This document shows positions 11,924 through 23,712 of a stretch of DNA of 64,000 nucleotides, one piece after another. The stretch comes from Rotaria sordida (Eukaryota > Rotifera > Eurotatoria > Philodinida > Philodinidae). Each line of letters begins with the position of its first letter. Within the stretch, counting starts at the first letter, position 1. Position numbers and translations under genes: made by a program. The notes under the pieces are model-generated. The model ran no database searches. It was given only the letters and a program-made list of their open reading frames with translations, and had not been told where the DNA came from. The stretch lies in the NCBI GenBank assembly GCA_905250125.1, contig CAJNOL010000704.1, forward strand, positions 45,820 through 109,819. The letters run 5' to 3'.

Positions 11924-12315
11924 CACTGTAAAAAAAATTCGTAGAATAATAAACCATATGAAAAGGGTTTATTAAATTCCTAAACCTTTCACCGTATATT
12001 GATAAACCCTTTTATCGTTTATTATCAATTTCCTAAACCCTTTAAGTGCTTATGAGGCTTCCTAAACTCTTAAAAAGGGTTTATTATACGTTTCATTTTC
12101 CTAAACCCATATGGGTTTATGAGTGAAAAAAGAGTTTAGGAGATCTAATAAATCCTTAGGGGTTTAGGAAAGTGAAACGTATAATAAAACCTTTTTAAGG
12201 GTTTAGGAAATTGATAATAAACGATAAAAGGGTTTATCAATATATGGCGAAGGGTTTAGGAATTTAATAAACCTTTTTCATACGGTTTATTATTCTACGA
12301 ATTTTTTTTACAGTG
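11924..12315. mobile_element. Full-length palindromic MITE flanked by TA (Tc1/mariner-like)
   Basis: The whole 392-bp unit folds back on itself. The left end CACTGTAAAAAAAATTCG and the right end CGAATTTTTTTTACAGTG are exact complements, and the pairing continues inward through AATAATAAACC and several GGGTTTAG blocks. TA on both sides (11922-11923 and 12316-12317) fits a TA target duplication. It has no coding capacity. Confidence 0.7.
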
Positions 12316-12317
12316 TA

Positions 12318-12777
12318 TGAGGATCTGCTTGCAGGCGTATGTTGAGTCGAGACTAGCATCCACACCCATGGTTGTGCTTTTGGATGTCTGAGTGTGACTG
12401 TGGGATCGGTGTCGCGTTGGGGTTACGAGTGTTTCCTTCATTGCCATCAACACTTAAGCCGTCACTCCTACGCCTACATATATCCAGATGCCTCTGATAC
12501 ACAGATTCTTGATTTCCTCTTTTCTGATTGATTCCTTATCTGTTGTTGCGTTTCAAACTTGATTGCGCTTAGTAGTTGAATTGAAATGTTAAAACAGTCA
12601 AAAGTCGCTGAAAATGTAGTAGAAGTCGTGTCGTTGTACAGATTACTTCATCATTTTACTGACATTTGTTGAAGAGGCGAGCTTGAAGAGAGCAACAATA
12701 AAATTTATTGCTTACGAAAGAAACATGGCAATAAAATATTATTATCTTTATTGTTGGACTTTTTTTGGTACATATTT
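12318..12777. other. Intergenic stretch with degenerate TG-rich sequence
   Basis: Weak TGTG/CACACC-rich sequence at 12340-12440 may be an eroded telomere-like element. No gene seen. Confidence 0.3.
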
Positions 12778-12824
12778 GTGCAGCTAGAGGAAAGGTGCGT
12801 TTTATCAACAAAGCTTAAAGCAAG

Positions 12825-12924
12825 NNNNNNNNNNNNNNNNNNNNNNNNNNNNNNNNNNNNNNNNNNNNNNNNNNNNNNNNNNNNNNNNNNNNNNNNNNNN
12901 NNNNNNNNNNNNNNNNNNNNNNNN
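12825..12924. other. Assembly gap (100 N) flanked by identical 47-bp sequence
   Basis: Exactly 100 N. The 47 bp before the gap (12778-12824, starting GTGCAGCTAGAGG) are repeated identically right after it (12925-12971). That is what appears when overlapping contig ends are scaffolded instead of merged. Confidence 0.9.
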
Positions 12925-13044
12925 GTGCAGCTAGAGGAAAGGTGCGTTTTATCAACAAAGCTTAAAGCAAGTTGTGAAAAGAGCAAAAACAATAGATGCT
13001 CTGAAAATTCGACGATCGGCTTCAAGAGTTACCTGTTTTTTTTC

Positions 13045-13305
13045 TGGGTGCGGATGTGAGTGTATAGCGTGTGGTGAATGTGAATGTGGCTATATGGTGT
13101 GTGGTGGGTGTGCATTTGGCTGTGGCTGTGGGGTGTAGGGTGATTGTGAATATGGAGTGTGGGTGAGTGCGGGTATAGGGTGGTTCGGGTAAACTGTGAG
13201 TGCGGGTGTGGGGTGGGAGTAAGAGTGAATCAGTTCTTTAGGCACACCTAGATCCACTAATATTCACACACACCCCCCACCCCTTTCTCTACACTCACAC
13301 TCTTT
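13045..13305. repeat. Long degenerate telomere-like fold-back element 3
   Basis: Diverged GTGTGGTGGGTGTG-type units run for about 170 bp, followed by a short spacer and a C-rich arm with CACACACCCCCCACCCC. A further weak hairpin lies at 13645-13720 (GTGTGGGTGTAGG). Confidence 0.5.
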
Positions 13306-16300
13306 TGTAGTATAGATAATTTTCCAGTATTGTACTTTTTTCTAAATCCCTTTTATTGGATTAACTCATTGCAAATACAAAACTGGTAATTATTGAAAAC
13401 TTTATTTCGCTTACGAGTTTCAGCCTTGCACATATTCACATGGTTAGTATTCATAATTTTACACATTATTGTCTTTTTGGTGAAATGCACAAGTTCCAGT
13501 TCTAACTAGGAACTGGGACCAGTCTACCAGTTCAAAACTGGAGCTGGTGCATTCCTAAATGAAACTCTGTTTATGTGTAAATTTTAATGATATTTAATTA
13601 GTCTACTACTCAAAGAGTCAATCACTATCTGAGGATTGTGATCATCTGAGTGTGGGTGTAGGTACGAACAAACTGAAAATCCAGAGCTCACGTGAACTCG
13701 TACATCACTTCCACTCATATTCATAATTACATTCAATTGACACCTGTGCCTGCACTCCTTATGATCTCTGCTAGTAACCATCTAAGTTGACTGTCATTTA
13801 ACATTGCTAACAACTGAGTTAGTCACCAACTCATATCTTCACTCATTCAGTTGGTTACCAAACTAGTTAATTACCAACTCCCCTGTTAATTCATTGCTTT
13901 GGTAATACATTAATTAATTTATAGTAAGAGTTGACACAGAACGAATTATATTTGATCCAGTAGTTTTCGATTATGAATTCATTCGAAGAAATTTGCATGG
14001 GCGAAAGTCGGTATCAGCGAAAAATTTTTTCAGCAGAGTTGAAGTCAAAGAAAATACGACGCACTTTAAAATAGACGCTTCACAAATTTTTAAGCTTCAA
14101 GATCCGAACTCTTGAAAGTCTTCTACTCGAACGTTGTCTCATAAATGCACTCCCATTATTATGCCGGATCAATTAACAAAACAGTTATGCAGTTATATTT
14201 CACAATAAAATATAATGTCTATACTTTATATTGACCAAAGATATTAGAATTGCAGAAGAAAGATTAATAACGTTTATCTGAACCATACGTTGTTAGTACT
14301 ACTTGTTCTACGACATTATGCGAAATTATGGTACTCATTTGATGTTTGGCAATTCAAAAACGTTCTAAAATGATAATATTGCAAAAAGTATTCTTAATTA
14401 TTCAATCCTTATCAACATACATCTAATATGTCATCGACATTATTTTGTCTAGTTAGAGTTGCAATTCAAATGAGTTCTTCAAGATTAACACAGACGTCGA
14501 AGCTATGCAATAAGCTTATTACATATAGCCATACTGATTCGTGTGTTGATGTCATTCTTCATTCTTTAAAGCTCAAGATACAGCTATAAATCCGATGAAG
14601 GAACAAAAATGTCGTGCTTTTGAGAGACAACTTAAAAGTGCGTGGAAGGACTAAGGTATGGGTGTTGGTATGTTGGATTGGTGTTCGTTTCATCGTCACC
14701 TGTCTGACACCCACAACATACACCCTCCAACACTCATACACTGGTCTTATTGAAGTTCATCTGCATAATTGTGTTCTAAAATAAGCGTTTTTTCTAGGGA
14801 TTGAAATTTTAAAAAATTCTAAATCCTGTAAAATCCTTACTCCAAATGTTTATTGAGACATAGAAAAAGTTTTATCGTCTGTTTGGTTCAATTCTTTAAA
14901 TGACAGATAAGTAAAACATTATACGCTTGTCCAAATCTGATCTTCTACTTCATAATATATTTAATGTCAGACTCGTTCGGGCTAGTCAAATACATCTCAT
15001 TGGAGTGTGTCGCGTGAACCGTATCCAACACGCTTCTTTTTTTGCAATTTCAAATCATTTTCTGACGGGAGTCATGACGTCTCGAAGTGTTTAGTCAGAG
15101 TCTCAAAAAGTCCTCGTCCAGCACTAGTCTTCATTCTAGATGATAATTTAATATCTAACTGATGTTGAACCTGCCCTTGAAGAATCTCTCTAGAAAAAGA
15201 CTGTGGCTGATATGTAAACTGCCGCCTATCGATGATAGAATAAAGATGAGATTCCACGATATAACAGACTTCAGATTAGTCCAAGAGGATGGCTTTTTCA
15301 TACTCTGACTAGAAACGTCAATCCAATGTGACTAGCAATAATATTCGATATTTAGTCCATCGCTAGCTTACTTTGGCGGTAATGAATTTCTTAAGGTTAC
15401 CTAGTAAAGTAAGCGTTTGGTAATGCTAACTATCCAACGTTTATTTTTCGTTTTATGTGTAATTTAGCGAGCGATCATGAGACAATACTATTTGGCACTA
15501 ATGAATTTAGATGCTTCCTACTATATGTGGGAATGCATCTCACCTATTGAAAAGATCTAATCAAAAGAGAAAATTCTTAACTAGCAGAACGTCAAGTACG
15601 TCGATTTGATTATAAAGTATAAGTTACTATCTATTTCGCTAGATCACTACAGCGCTCAACAAAAGAAGGTATCTTCCTTGAACAAGCATAAAAGTAGATG
15701 ATAGCGGGCTGATGTTTTAGAAATATGTGAGTCAGGGCTAAACCTAATTGCCAGCACTAGTCTGGTCTCAATTGGTTGTTCCTAATGCAGTTATACAGTG
15801 AAAATCTTGTTCATCCTGTAGTTTCCATGTCAGACTCACGATGGCATTGGATGAAATTTATTTTTTGTCTAATAAGTTAATAAAATCTGTCCTATCCTAT
15901 CCCGTGGGCTGTGTAAAATCGTGACAAAATTCTATAAAGCTTCAAATAATCTTATCAGAATGAGAGTTCTTAAATTAGAGTGTCATTCGATGTGTTCAAC
16001 GAGAATTTGAAATAGAGTGTACTAGTAAACTATGCTTTTCAGAACACCATGTATTCATATAATTACTCTTTTCGTGTAGATCAAGTAACTTCAAAATAAA
16101 AACATATTCATTAAAATCTTGAAATCTATGCAGAAAGCATAAAAAATGGTATTTTTGATGATGAAGTGAACAAAAAATTGATGCTTTTCAAATTCATTGA
16201 TTAAAATTGACATGTTGATTAAAAAGTGCAGTGAATTTGTTTAAAAATTAAATTCAATGTATGATTTTCAATTAAAATACTGGTATTCATCAACAAGAAA

Positions 16301-16312
16301 TGAAGGGCGTGG
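13306..16312. other. Intergenic stretch
   Basis: No supported gene. It includes a weak fold-back element at 14655-14735 (GGTATGGGTGTTGG against CAACATACACCCTCC). Short internal echoes of GTTACC/GGTAAC and of an AACTGG motif are present at 13500-13900. Confidence 0.35.
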
Positions 16313-16358
16313 GTGTGGGTGCAGATAGAAAGAAGACCCACTCCCACTCCCACACCCT
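16313..16358. repeat. Telomere-like fold-back element 5
   Basis: The arm GGGCGTGGGTGTGGGT, the loop GCAGATAGAAAGAAGACCC and the arm ACTCCCACTCCCACACCC. The loop is the same as at 4166-4224, so the two are copies of one element, not independent simple repeats. Confidence 0.7.
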
Positions 16359-17258
16359 CCTCAAGTGTTATCAATAGGCGACTCTTTTTTTTTTATTAAA
16401 CTTAACTTCATCACATGAAAGAGTTATGTTATTTTATTAAAAGATCATCTTAATTAATAGAATGATGTATCTTTTTTAACACATCAACATACACTATTCT
16501 TATATGACATCTATATGTCTTATTCTTTTTCTCTTGTTTAGTGGTTATGCGCTAACTAATTAATTTTTTTTTCGTTCTGTCGATATATATGATATTGATG
16601 GTGTAGCTAAACTGCAGTTGTACCAGACATTTTAATAAGAATAAAACACAATACTTAAAACATTTATTAACATAAACAAATGTGAATAATCCTTTCACTT
16701 CTATATTTAAAAAACTTTTCTAAAAATTTTTTTAATTTTTATTTCCATTTGGCTTTTCTTTTTCTATTTAAACTTCTCTATTCTTGCCCACATATATCAA
16801 ACATTTTTCTTTTATTTATTTAATAATTTTTCTAAGTTTCTATTTTACAGTTAATAGAATTTTATTTCAATACTATAATTGCTACTCTATAAGCCCTTAT
16901 TATTCTGTAATATTTATATTATTATAATATTTTTTGTAATTTCAGTTCATTTTATTTAGTGTTCTTTAAATTATTTTTTCCCTTTCTTGTGCTCCAAATT
17001 GTACTGCAGTTCTCCGATGAGTGTTTTAATATTTTAATAAATAAACACGAAACGCGCTGACGTCAAAATAAAACTGTATATTTTTTGTTAATTCAATTTA
17101 AGTCAGGCACATAATTTTTTAAATAAAATATTATACCGACTTCATCAGCTGCTGAAAAGTAAGAATTGAGAGTAGCAGATTGATTTATATCATTTAAAAA
17201 ATATAGATTGATCTGTTTCAAATTCATTATTACAGCCACATCCTTTGAAGTACAATGT
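16359..17258. other. Very AT-rich intergenic stretch
   Basis: T-rich, no gene seen. Confidence 0.3.
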
Positions 17259-18016
17259 TCTACTTTCAACAATGTTGTTGCTGAAAACCAACATAATAAG
17301 CAAACGGGCAGTTGTCTTAACTAGCTTCTAACCATATATGATTAATACTGTGTTTCTTCTTTACAATAGTTCAATAGTTATATAGATGCTGTGAATTATT
17401 GTTAGTCGTGCAACGATGCGTTACAACGATGACACCAATACGTATTAAATAGAAAAGGTAATTAACGGGGGCAACAATAAACATTATATTATTATCTACG
17501 TATTTATTTTAAACTGCGCACACAAAATGAAAGAATAAAAAAGAGAGAGAAGCCTTGTGAAGGAGAAAAGATAATTAAAATATGTTTCATTTTCTCACAT
17601 AAATGTATTGAATGTATAGAAATCGCTATTCTTTTGCATTATTTAATATTCTATACATTTATGTCAGAAAATGTCACATATTTCGAATCATCTTTTCTCC
17701 TTCACAAGGCTTCTGTCTCTTTTTTATACTTTCATTTTATGTGCGCAGTTTAAAATAAATACGTAGATAATAACATATTGTTTATTGTGGCCGCTGTTAA
17801 TTATCTTTTCTATTCAATACGTATTGGTGTCATCGTTGTAACGCATCGTTGCACGACCAACAATAATTCACAGCATCTATATAACTATTGAAGTATTGTA
17901 AAGAAGGAACACAATATTAATCATGTATGGTAAGAAGCTAGTTAAGGTAGCTGCCTGTTTGTTTATTATATTGGTCTCCAGCAACAACATTGTTGAAAGT
18001 AGAACATTTTATTTCA
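17259..18016. repeat. Large inverted duplication covering the promoter and 5' end of the secreted-protein gene
   Basis: The right arm (about 17640-18016) holds the promoter, start codon and first about 30 codons of the gene at 17923. The left arm (about 17259-17630) is its mirror image with roughly 90% identity. For example, left TTCTACTTTCAACAATG complements right CATTGTTGAAAGTAGAA, and both arms carry the sequences around ACGATGCGTTACAACG and CCTTGTGAAGGAGAAAAG. The arms nearly meet at about 17636. In the left arm the start codon has become ATA and the fourth codon TAG, so only the right copy can be translated. Confidence 0.8.
17878..17884 (+). promoter_or_regulatory. TATA-like box of the secreted-protein gene
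   Basis: TATATAA lies 39 nt before the ATG at 17923. It is duplicated in the left arm of the inverted repeat, where it would fire leftwards. Confidence 0.35.
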
Positions 18017-18453
18017 ACAGGCGGGTTGCAGACACACATGGTAAACATGTTGCTGAAGATGGAACTAAAATTCTTAGTAATATTGATTCCGATCAACTTA
18101 GTGAACTGGTAGCCGCACTTCAACAATGCTTCGATGCCAAAGATGATGCTCGTACAAAGGCTCTTAGCTTGAACGCTATGAACATCGTTAAATCATCAAA
18201 AGACAAACCAGTGGCAAAACAACGAAGAGACACATTAGACAAACTTCTCGATTATTATTATTACAAAACTTTGGCAACACGTGATAGGAACGCAGACATC
18301 AATCAACTCAATACGTTGATTGGAGAATTTATGAGGGTACTACCAGAGGATGAAGCTGTACTAGCTGAACAATTTAGTACAGCATTCACGGCCGCTGCAA
18401 AAGAAAATCATAAAGAATATGTTAAACAGCTTACCATATATATATGCTTCTAA
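17923..18453 (+). CDS. Small secreted protein of unknown family
   Basis: 176 aa in one open frame. Residues 1-26 (basic start, then VAACLFIILVSSNNIVES) form a signal peptide. The mature part is hydrophilic and probably helical, with SDQLSELVAALQQCFDAK, a KQRRD stretch that could be a basic cleavage site, a YYYYK run and EFMRVLPEDEAVLAEQF. Only one cysteine remains after the signal peptide apart from the C-terminal ICF. I recognise no family; the helical repeats recall secreted alpha-helical or neuropeptide-precursor-like proteins, but this is a guess. The last residues (QLTIYICF) run into a TATATATA tract and may come from reading past a true exon end. The 5' half is duplicated in inverted orientation directly upstream. 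Confidence 0.6.
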   Translation: MYGKKLVKVAACLFIILVSSNNIVESRTFYFNRRVADTHGKHVAEDGTKILSNIDSDQLSELVAALQQCFDAKDDARTKALSLNAMNIVKSSKDKPVAKQRRDTLDKLLDYYYYKTLATRDRNADINQLNTLIGEFMRVLPEDEAVLAEQFSTAFTAAAKENHKEYVKQLTIYICF

Positions 18454-18942
18454 TGACTTCATTTGATAAATGACGATGACAATCATCTGTCGGTCTAATA
18501 TTTATTTGACTAACCATGGTGCTACTATGATCATAATAAAACAAAACAGTGAACAGACCCAGAAACACTGGACGAATGCAGCTCACTAACTTCGAATCGG
18601 TTATAACAAACTTTACGACCACTACGGTCAAAACAATGATTTTAAAAAGAACTATATTATTTCTTCCTTGTTCTACGCTTTATTATCATTCTGTGAAAAG
18701 TAGAGTAGAAAAGTTGTTCCATACTTCCGCAACTACAGCTTTCCTTTGCACGAAATTCAGACACATATTAGGGCAAGACTGTTGCAAGACACCTAGATTC
18801 GCGTTTGGTCTTGAGTATGGTACGTTTTGATTCCGTGGTTTTCATCAAAAATATCATCAACAATAAAAATTCCGAAAAACTAATCAAGAATTCGAACTTC
18901 CCGATCCCGATTATCTTTGATTATAGGTGGGACTTCACCTTT
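18454..18942. other. Intergenic stretch
   Basis: No gene supported. A 93-codon frame at 18549-18830 has no family features. Confidence 0.3.
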
Positions 18943-19570
18943 ACTTTACTAATAACTAAGTAACTACATAGTTACTTAGTTACTAGTAACTAGTAACTAC
19001 CCATGTAAAAAAAAGTAGGCAAAAACCAACTATTTAGTACTTTCAAAAGTAGATTTTAGACAGAAAAAAGTACTTGTAAGTGAACCTTTTTAAATACTTC
19101 TCATACTTTTTGACCAAAAAATACTTTTGAAAGTGTGAAAAAGTGATAGAATTCACTTAGAAAAGTGAAAAAAAGTAATGACACTTAATTAATCTTTTTG
19201 TATTGATAATAGAAGTACTCAAAAATATTTTCTTAAATAAAATATACCATAAAATACTATTAATATTAGTACAGAATAACAAACTAATTTTTATTACTTT
19301 TTATTACTTTTCTAAGTGACTTCTATCACTTTTTCACACTTTCAATAGTATTTTTTGGTCAAAAAGTATGAGAAGTATTTAGAAAGGTTCACTTACAAAT
19401 ACTTTTTCCTGTTTAAAATCTACTTTTGGAAGTACTTAATAGTTAGCTTTTACATACTTTTTTTTACATGGGTACTAACTACTATAGTTACTTAGTTAGT
19501 AGTAACTAGTAACTGCTATAGTTACTTTTCTCAAGTAACTACTCGAGTTACTTAGTTACTAGTAACTACT
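18943..19570. repeat. TAGTTACT/AGTAACTA palindromic repeat cluster (copy 1), split by a MITE
   Basis: Runs of self-complementary units built from TAGTTACTTAGTTACTAGTAAC lie at 18943-18999 and 19473-19570, interrupted by the MITE at 19000-19472. A sequence GGTGGGACTTCACC...TTTACTTTAC at the left resembles the right border of copy 2 (23460-23712), so both are parts of one element. Confidence 0.6.
19000..19472. mobile_element. Palindromic MITE flanked by TA, inserted in the TAGTTACT repeat
   Basis: The left CCCATGTAAAAAAAAGTA and right TACTTTTTTTTACATGGG ends are exact complements. Pairing continues inward (AAAGTAGATTTTA, AAAAAGTATGAGAAGTATTT, AAGTGATAGAA). TA dinucleotides at 18998-18999 and 19473-19474 fit a mariner-type target duplication. 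No coding capacity. Confidence 0.7.
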
Positions 19571-22500
19571 TCAATATTACTTTCTAGTAAGTAAATGAAT
19601 ATGGCATTTATGTATTCATTGATTTTAGTTTCACCCGTCTGATAGTGTTCATATAATAATGAATGAAGTGACTTTAACGATAAATAAAAAGAGGGGTAAG
19701 ATGACAGACTAGAGGAGTAGCTTACTGCCACCCTCGGTAATGATGTTTATTAGCTACTTTACATCTCTAGAATGTGTCTATTGCACATTCAACACACGCT
19801 TATACACGATAGAGAAACAAAGAGAGAGACGTCACTGAGAGAACAATAGAGAGAGAAAGAAGAAAGAGGAAGAGCGGCGAGTTGTGACGTATATATCGGC
19901 ACAGTGACGTACGTTGAATTCCATCAATGTGCACTGAAAAAAGGGTACACTACTGAACCTTCGAAGTCCCGTAGAATTTCACCAAATCTGGTTTGGTATC
20001 ATGCGACTTTACAGAACTTTCAAGAGGTTTCTGAATGAAATAAGTTTCATGAAAACCTTAAAAGAGTGTTTTTTTTGTCAAGGGTTTCGTATATAGTATT
20101 CACTAAACGTAAATTGGTCAAGAGTTTTCGTGAAAAACTTTAAAAAGTTCATCGGTGGGCCACCATGATGACAAGGTATGGCGGTTGCCATACCAAAAAT
20201 TTTTATTCCTTATACACTTTTCTGTACGCCCGTTCTTTTCGATCCAACCTTTAATCGAGAGCCAGGAAAAAGAAAAACTAAGTCCAGAAGTGACTTTTGC
20301 TCTTCCATAGAAGCATCTTCAGATACGGTCGATTTACCTATTTTTTTCTAGAGCTGATATGAACATTGATTATTTATTTGTCCTTTTTTGGTTTTTATGG
20401 AATTTAAAAGCGTCTGCGAGAGTTTTTAATTAAGAAAAGAAAGATTAGGTAAAGCCTTATGTTTTCAAGCATATTTGATTCACACTCTATTTTTTGAATA
20501 TTATGCTTTCGTATTGGTTTCAAAATCAGAAAGAACAAGGTCCATTCAGACTCCATCGGCGGGCCGCCAACACGGTAGGATGTGGCAGTTGCCATAGCAA
20601 AAATATTCAAAATGAACGATAGTTTGACAAAAACTGGTCCCTAACACGATTTTTCCCAGCTATTGTCACACCAAATATTTTTCTGCTGGTCCGCCAATGA
20701 AAAACTTGTTACCATTGATAAGGTTTCGCGAAACATCAATAGTAATCATATAATGGTCAAGACGTTTCTCATGAAATCCAACTTCTTTCTTCGATCAACT
20801 ATAGCCGGAGGACGTGTTCAGCAACAGCATCTTCGACGTACCACACTTCACTCCTCAACTCACTCATTTACAGTATCACGAAAATCGTCCACCAAAATCA
20901 AAGGACACCGTTCAACTTTCGTATTTCTTAGTACAAAACTTTAGTGTTATGCTTTCGAACGAAATTTTATGCACAGGTGAAACAGATTATACAACGCGGA
21001 AAGGTACTAAAAATAGTAAAAGACAGCTTGAAGATACAAACAAGACTTCAAATTAAGGAGTAACACATTTACCATGGATATACAGTTTCAAGTTTATTTG
21101 TAAAGTACGAAGAATCAAGGTCAGCAGTTAGACATTAAAATACGAGATTCAGGATTGCTTTAAGGAGTACAATATAGATATGCAGTGTTGACAATGGTCA
21201 TAAAAAATAAAACATAACGAGGTGCTTTAGGATAAATAAAATAGTTTAGATTCTTAAATAACGGGTTGTGCACACAATTATTGCTCTGCACACAAAAACA
21301 GGCGTTGCGGAGATGTGTAAAGATTTGGATTTTGCAATAAACTGTTCAACGTAAAAATAAGGGCTTAGAGACGTAGATATTTTGGCCTACGCATGATCTG
21401 AAGGAATAATATACATATATGAAACTTTCAATACTGAAATAATAAGTTTGATATAAAAAGCAGTGGTGAACGATTGATTTAGCAATTTAAAGCCAGCAGT
21501 GAAGGTTAAGTATGGATTTAAAGGTGCAGATTTAGACATTTAAGGAGAAATTTTCGGATTTAGATTCAACATTAGGGATGAACAATAGATTTGAGGATAT
21601 AGATTTAGCAACGAGGAGAGCAAAACAATTTAGGAAAAGGCTGCTACGGAAGGATTAAGAGAGTTAGGTTTAGGCGTAAGGGTTAAGAATACATAAATGG
21701 AAGGGAATAAATTCAGAAAAAGAAGGTTCAAAAATGAGTAAGGGAGTTAAATCTACAGGAGAAAAAATGATAGGAATATTAAACCAAAGAGGTTTCGTAC
21801 TTGCTGCGGGACTAAAAAATATTTTCGCACATAGTATGGAACCCAAAAAAGTTTTCGATTTTTGAAACGAATTCTGAACTTTTTTGGATTTTGTAGAAGA
21901 TCGACGGTGCCTCTGAAAAAGATTCTTAGACCGCTGAAAATCATTTTGAAGGTAACTTGGGTTCATACAAAGCCTTTTTAAAGGTTTTGATTTTTGAAAT
22001 AGAATGGGCCGACAAGGCACCTATTTTTTTTCCAGTGTACGAATAGGAGTGAAGGACCAATTTCAGGGGAAGATTTCAGAATCAATGATTAACGGATAGA
22101 TTTGCATGCGTAAATGTATTAGTAGAACACTGAGTCCAGTACGAGAACCGTGCTGCAGAACCTTTTTATATGAAATACAAGAAGAAGAATCTGTACGGAA
22201 TCTTGTTTGTACGAAATCTGACAGGAACTTCGGTTTTGTTTCAAGAACCGAAACCCTTGCACGGTTTTGCGTGTTACCTTATGTTATTTTCAGTGTAGAT
22301 GGCTTATTAAAGTTAGATCGATCAGCTCTCATTAGAGATCGCTTCAAATAGTTTCTTAGATAAAAACTATTACCGAATTCTTATACCTTTGCTGCATACT
22401 ACATTTAATATTTGATATAAACTATAGGAATAGGTTGGCATTGGTTGGAATAGGTTAGCAGTTAGTCAGATATTGGTCTAGAATTGGTCAGGATTGGTAT

Positions 22501-23459
22501 TGATTAGGGATGAGCCTGTCACTATTCTAATCCATTGCTAAGCCACTTACATTGAGGGGTGTTCAATTTGCTATAGCGTTAGGCTTTTCGCTATAGAATG
22601 GTTTTTGTTGAGAAAAGAATAGCTTTCTAAAAAAGCTGAACCGAATGTGACAATGCAGGTTAGGCTTGCCTAATATTTTGTCCTTCTCATGCGCTTTGTC
22701 CTTATGACGCACTTTATTGTTGCTCTAAACTTTGTTCGTATCCTATAGTATATTATTCACACCGTTATATGATGATACTTGCTTAGTTTTGATGCTTAAG
22801 CACATAAAACGTAGAAACATTTGTATGAAAATGCGGTTTATGATATCAAGAAATCGAATAAAGTGTAATTTCACTTTCACTAACCCTTCTTCTGTCTAAA
22901 AAACGTCATACCGAAGGTAACTGCAGCCGAAAAATCTGAATCTGCAACCAGATTTTCAAAATCCTGAACTAAATTTTTTCCAGCAAGGAAGAGTTTTTAA
23001 GAAAATGATCAGTTTTTATGAAGTTGAAGCATTGGTAAACGGCACAAGTTTATTTGACTAGGAAACAAACTTCAAAATTGTGAGAATCGGATTGAAGATT
23101 CCGATTTCTGCACCCTGATAACCTTCGATTAAGCTTTATATAAATCGTTAATTTTTTGAATAACCATTTCTTAGTTAAGAAAATCAGGTAACGAATTTTG
23201 TAAATCTGACTGTACGTTCGAATTTCTCAACCTCGATTATCTTTGGTCAAATTTTACCACAAATTGTTATTGTCTGAAAAATTCTTCTTTAACAAAAAGC
23301 TTAGAACTATAGCAAAATGACATTCTTCAATGCCAATAGCTTAATAATGGATAGAAATTGTGATATGCCTACTCCTAATCACTGCTGATTCTAATTAATT
23401 GCAATTGCTATTCTAACCGATGCCGACCTATTCTATGAATTAGAATTGGTGCATCTCTA
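19571..23459. other. Repeat-rich region without a gene
   Basis: 19680-19915 shares a block with 52015-52170 (ATGACAGACTxxAGGAxTA, CCACCCTCGGTAATGATG, GTGCACATTCAACAC): a dispersed repeat, possibly LTR-derived. 20155-20215 and 20555-20615 are two copies of a unit containing TCGGTGGGCCACCA and GGTTGCCATACCAAAAAT. 21840-21990 holds imperfect repeats of a TTTTTGAAACGAATT-like unit. 22430-22520 and 23390-23460 carry mirrored GGAATAGGTTGGCATTGG motifs. Open frames here, such as the Ser/Lys-rich one at 21670-22020, are products of these repeats. Confidence 0.45.
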
Positions 23460-23712
23460 TAAATTAACTACTGCCGTTACTATTTACAAGTAACTAAGTA
23501 ACTACTGTAGTTACTAGCTATTAGTAACTAAGTAACTATGTAGTTACTATTTACTAGTAAATAAGTAACTACTCTAGTTACTAGTTACTAGTAAATAAGT
23601 AACTACTCTAGTTACTAGTTACTAGTAACTAAGTAACTATGTAGTTACTATTTACTAGTAAATAAGTAACTATTTTAGTTACTTTACTTTGGTAAAGTAA
23701 CTAAAAAGTAAA
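23460..23712. repeat. TAGTTACT/AGTAACTA palindromic repeat cluster (copy 2)
   Basis: About ten alternating units of GTAACTAAGTAACTA and TAGTTACTAGTTACT, ending in AAAGTAAAGTAAATATCCCA followed by CCCCTA. The last part is a TAGGGGTGGGA-type terminus as found in hAT-like elements. Confidence 0.65.

Noticed and set aside
12705..13059. Frames running through the N gap
   Set aside because: They depend on undefined bases and on a duplicated 47-bp contig end.
18943..19570. CRISPR-like array of regular repeats
   Set aside because: Units are contiguous and self-complementary without unique spacers, and the genome is eukaryotic.
21670..22020. 116-codon Ser/Lys/Phe-rich minus-strand frame
   Set aside because: It arises from imperfect repeats of a TTTTTGAAACGAA-like unit; the composition is that of the surrounding non-coding DNA.
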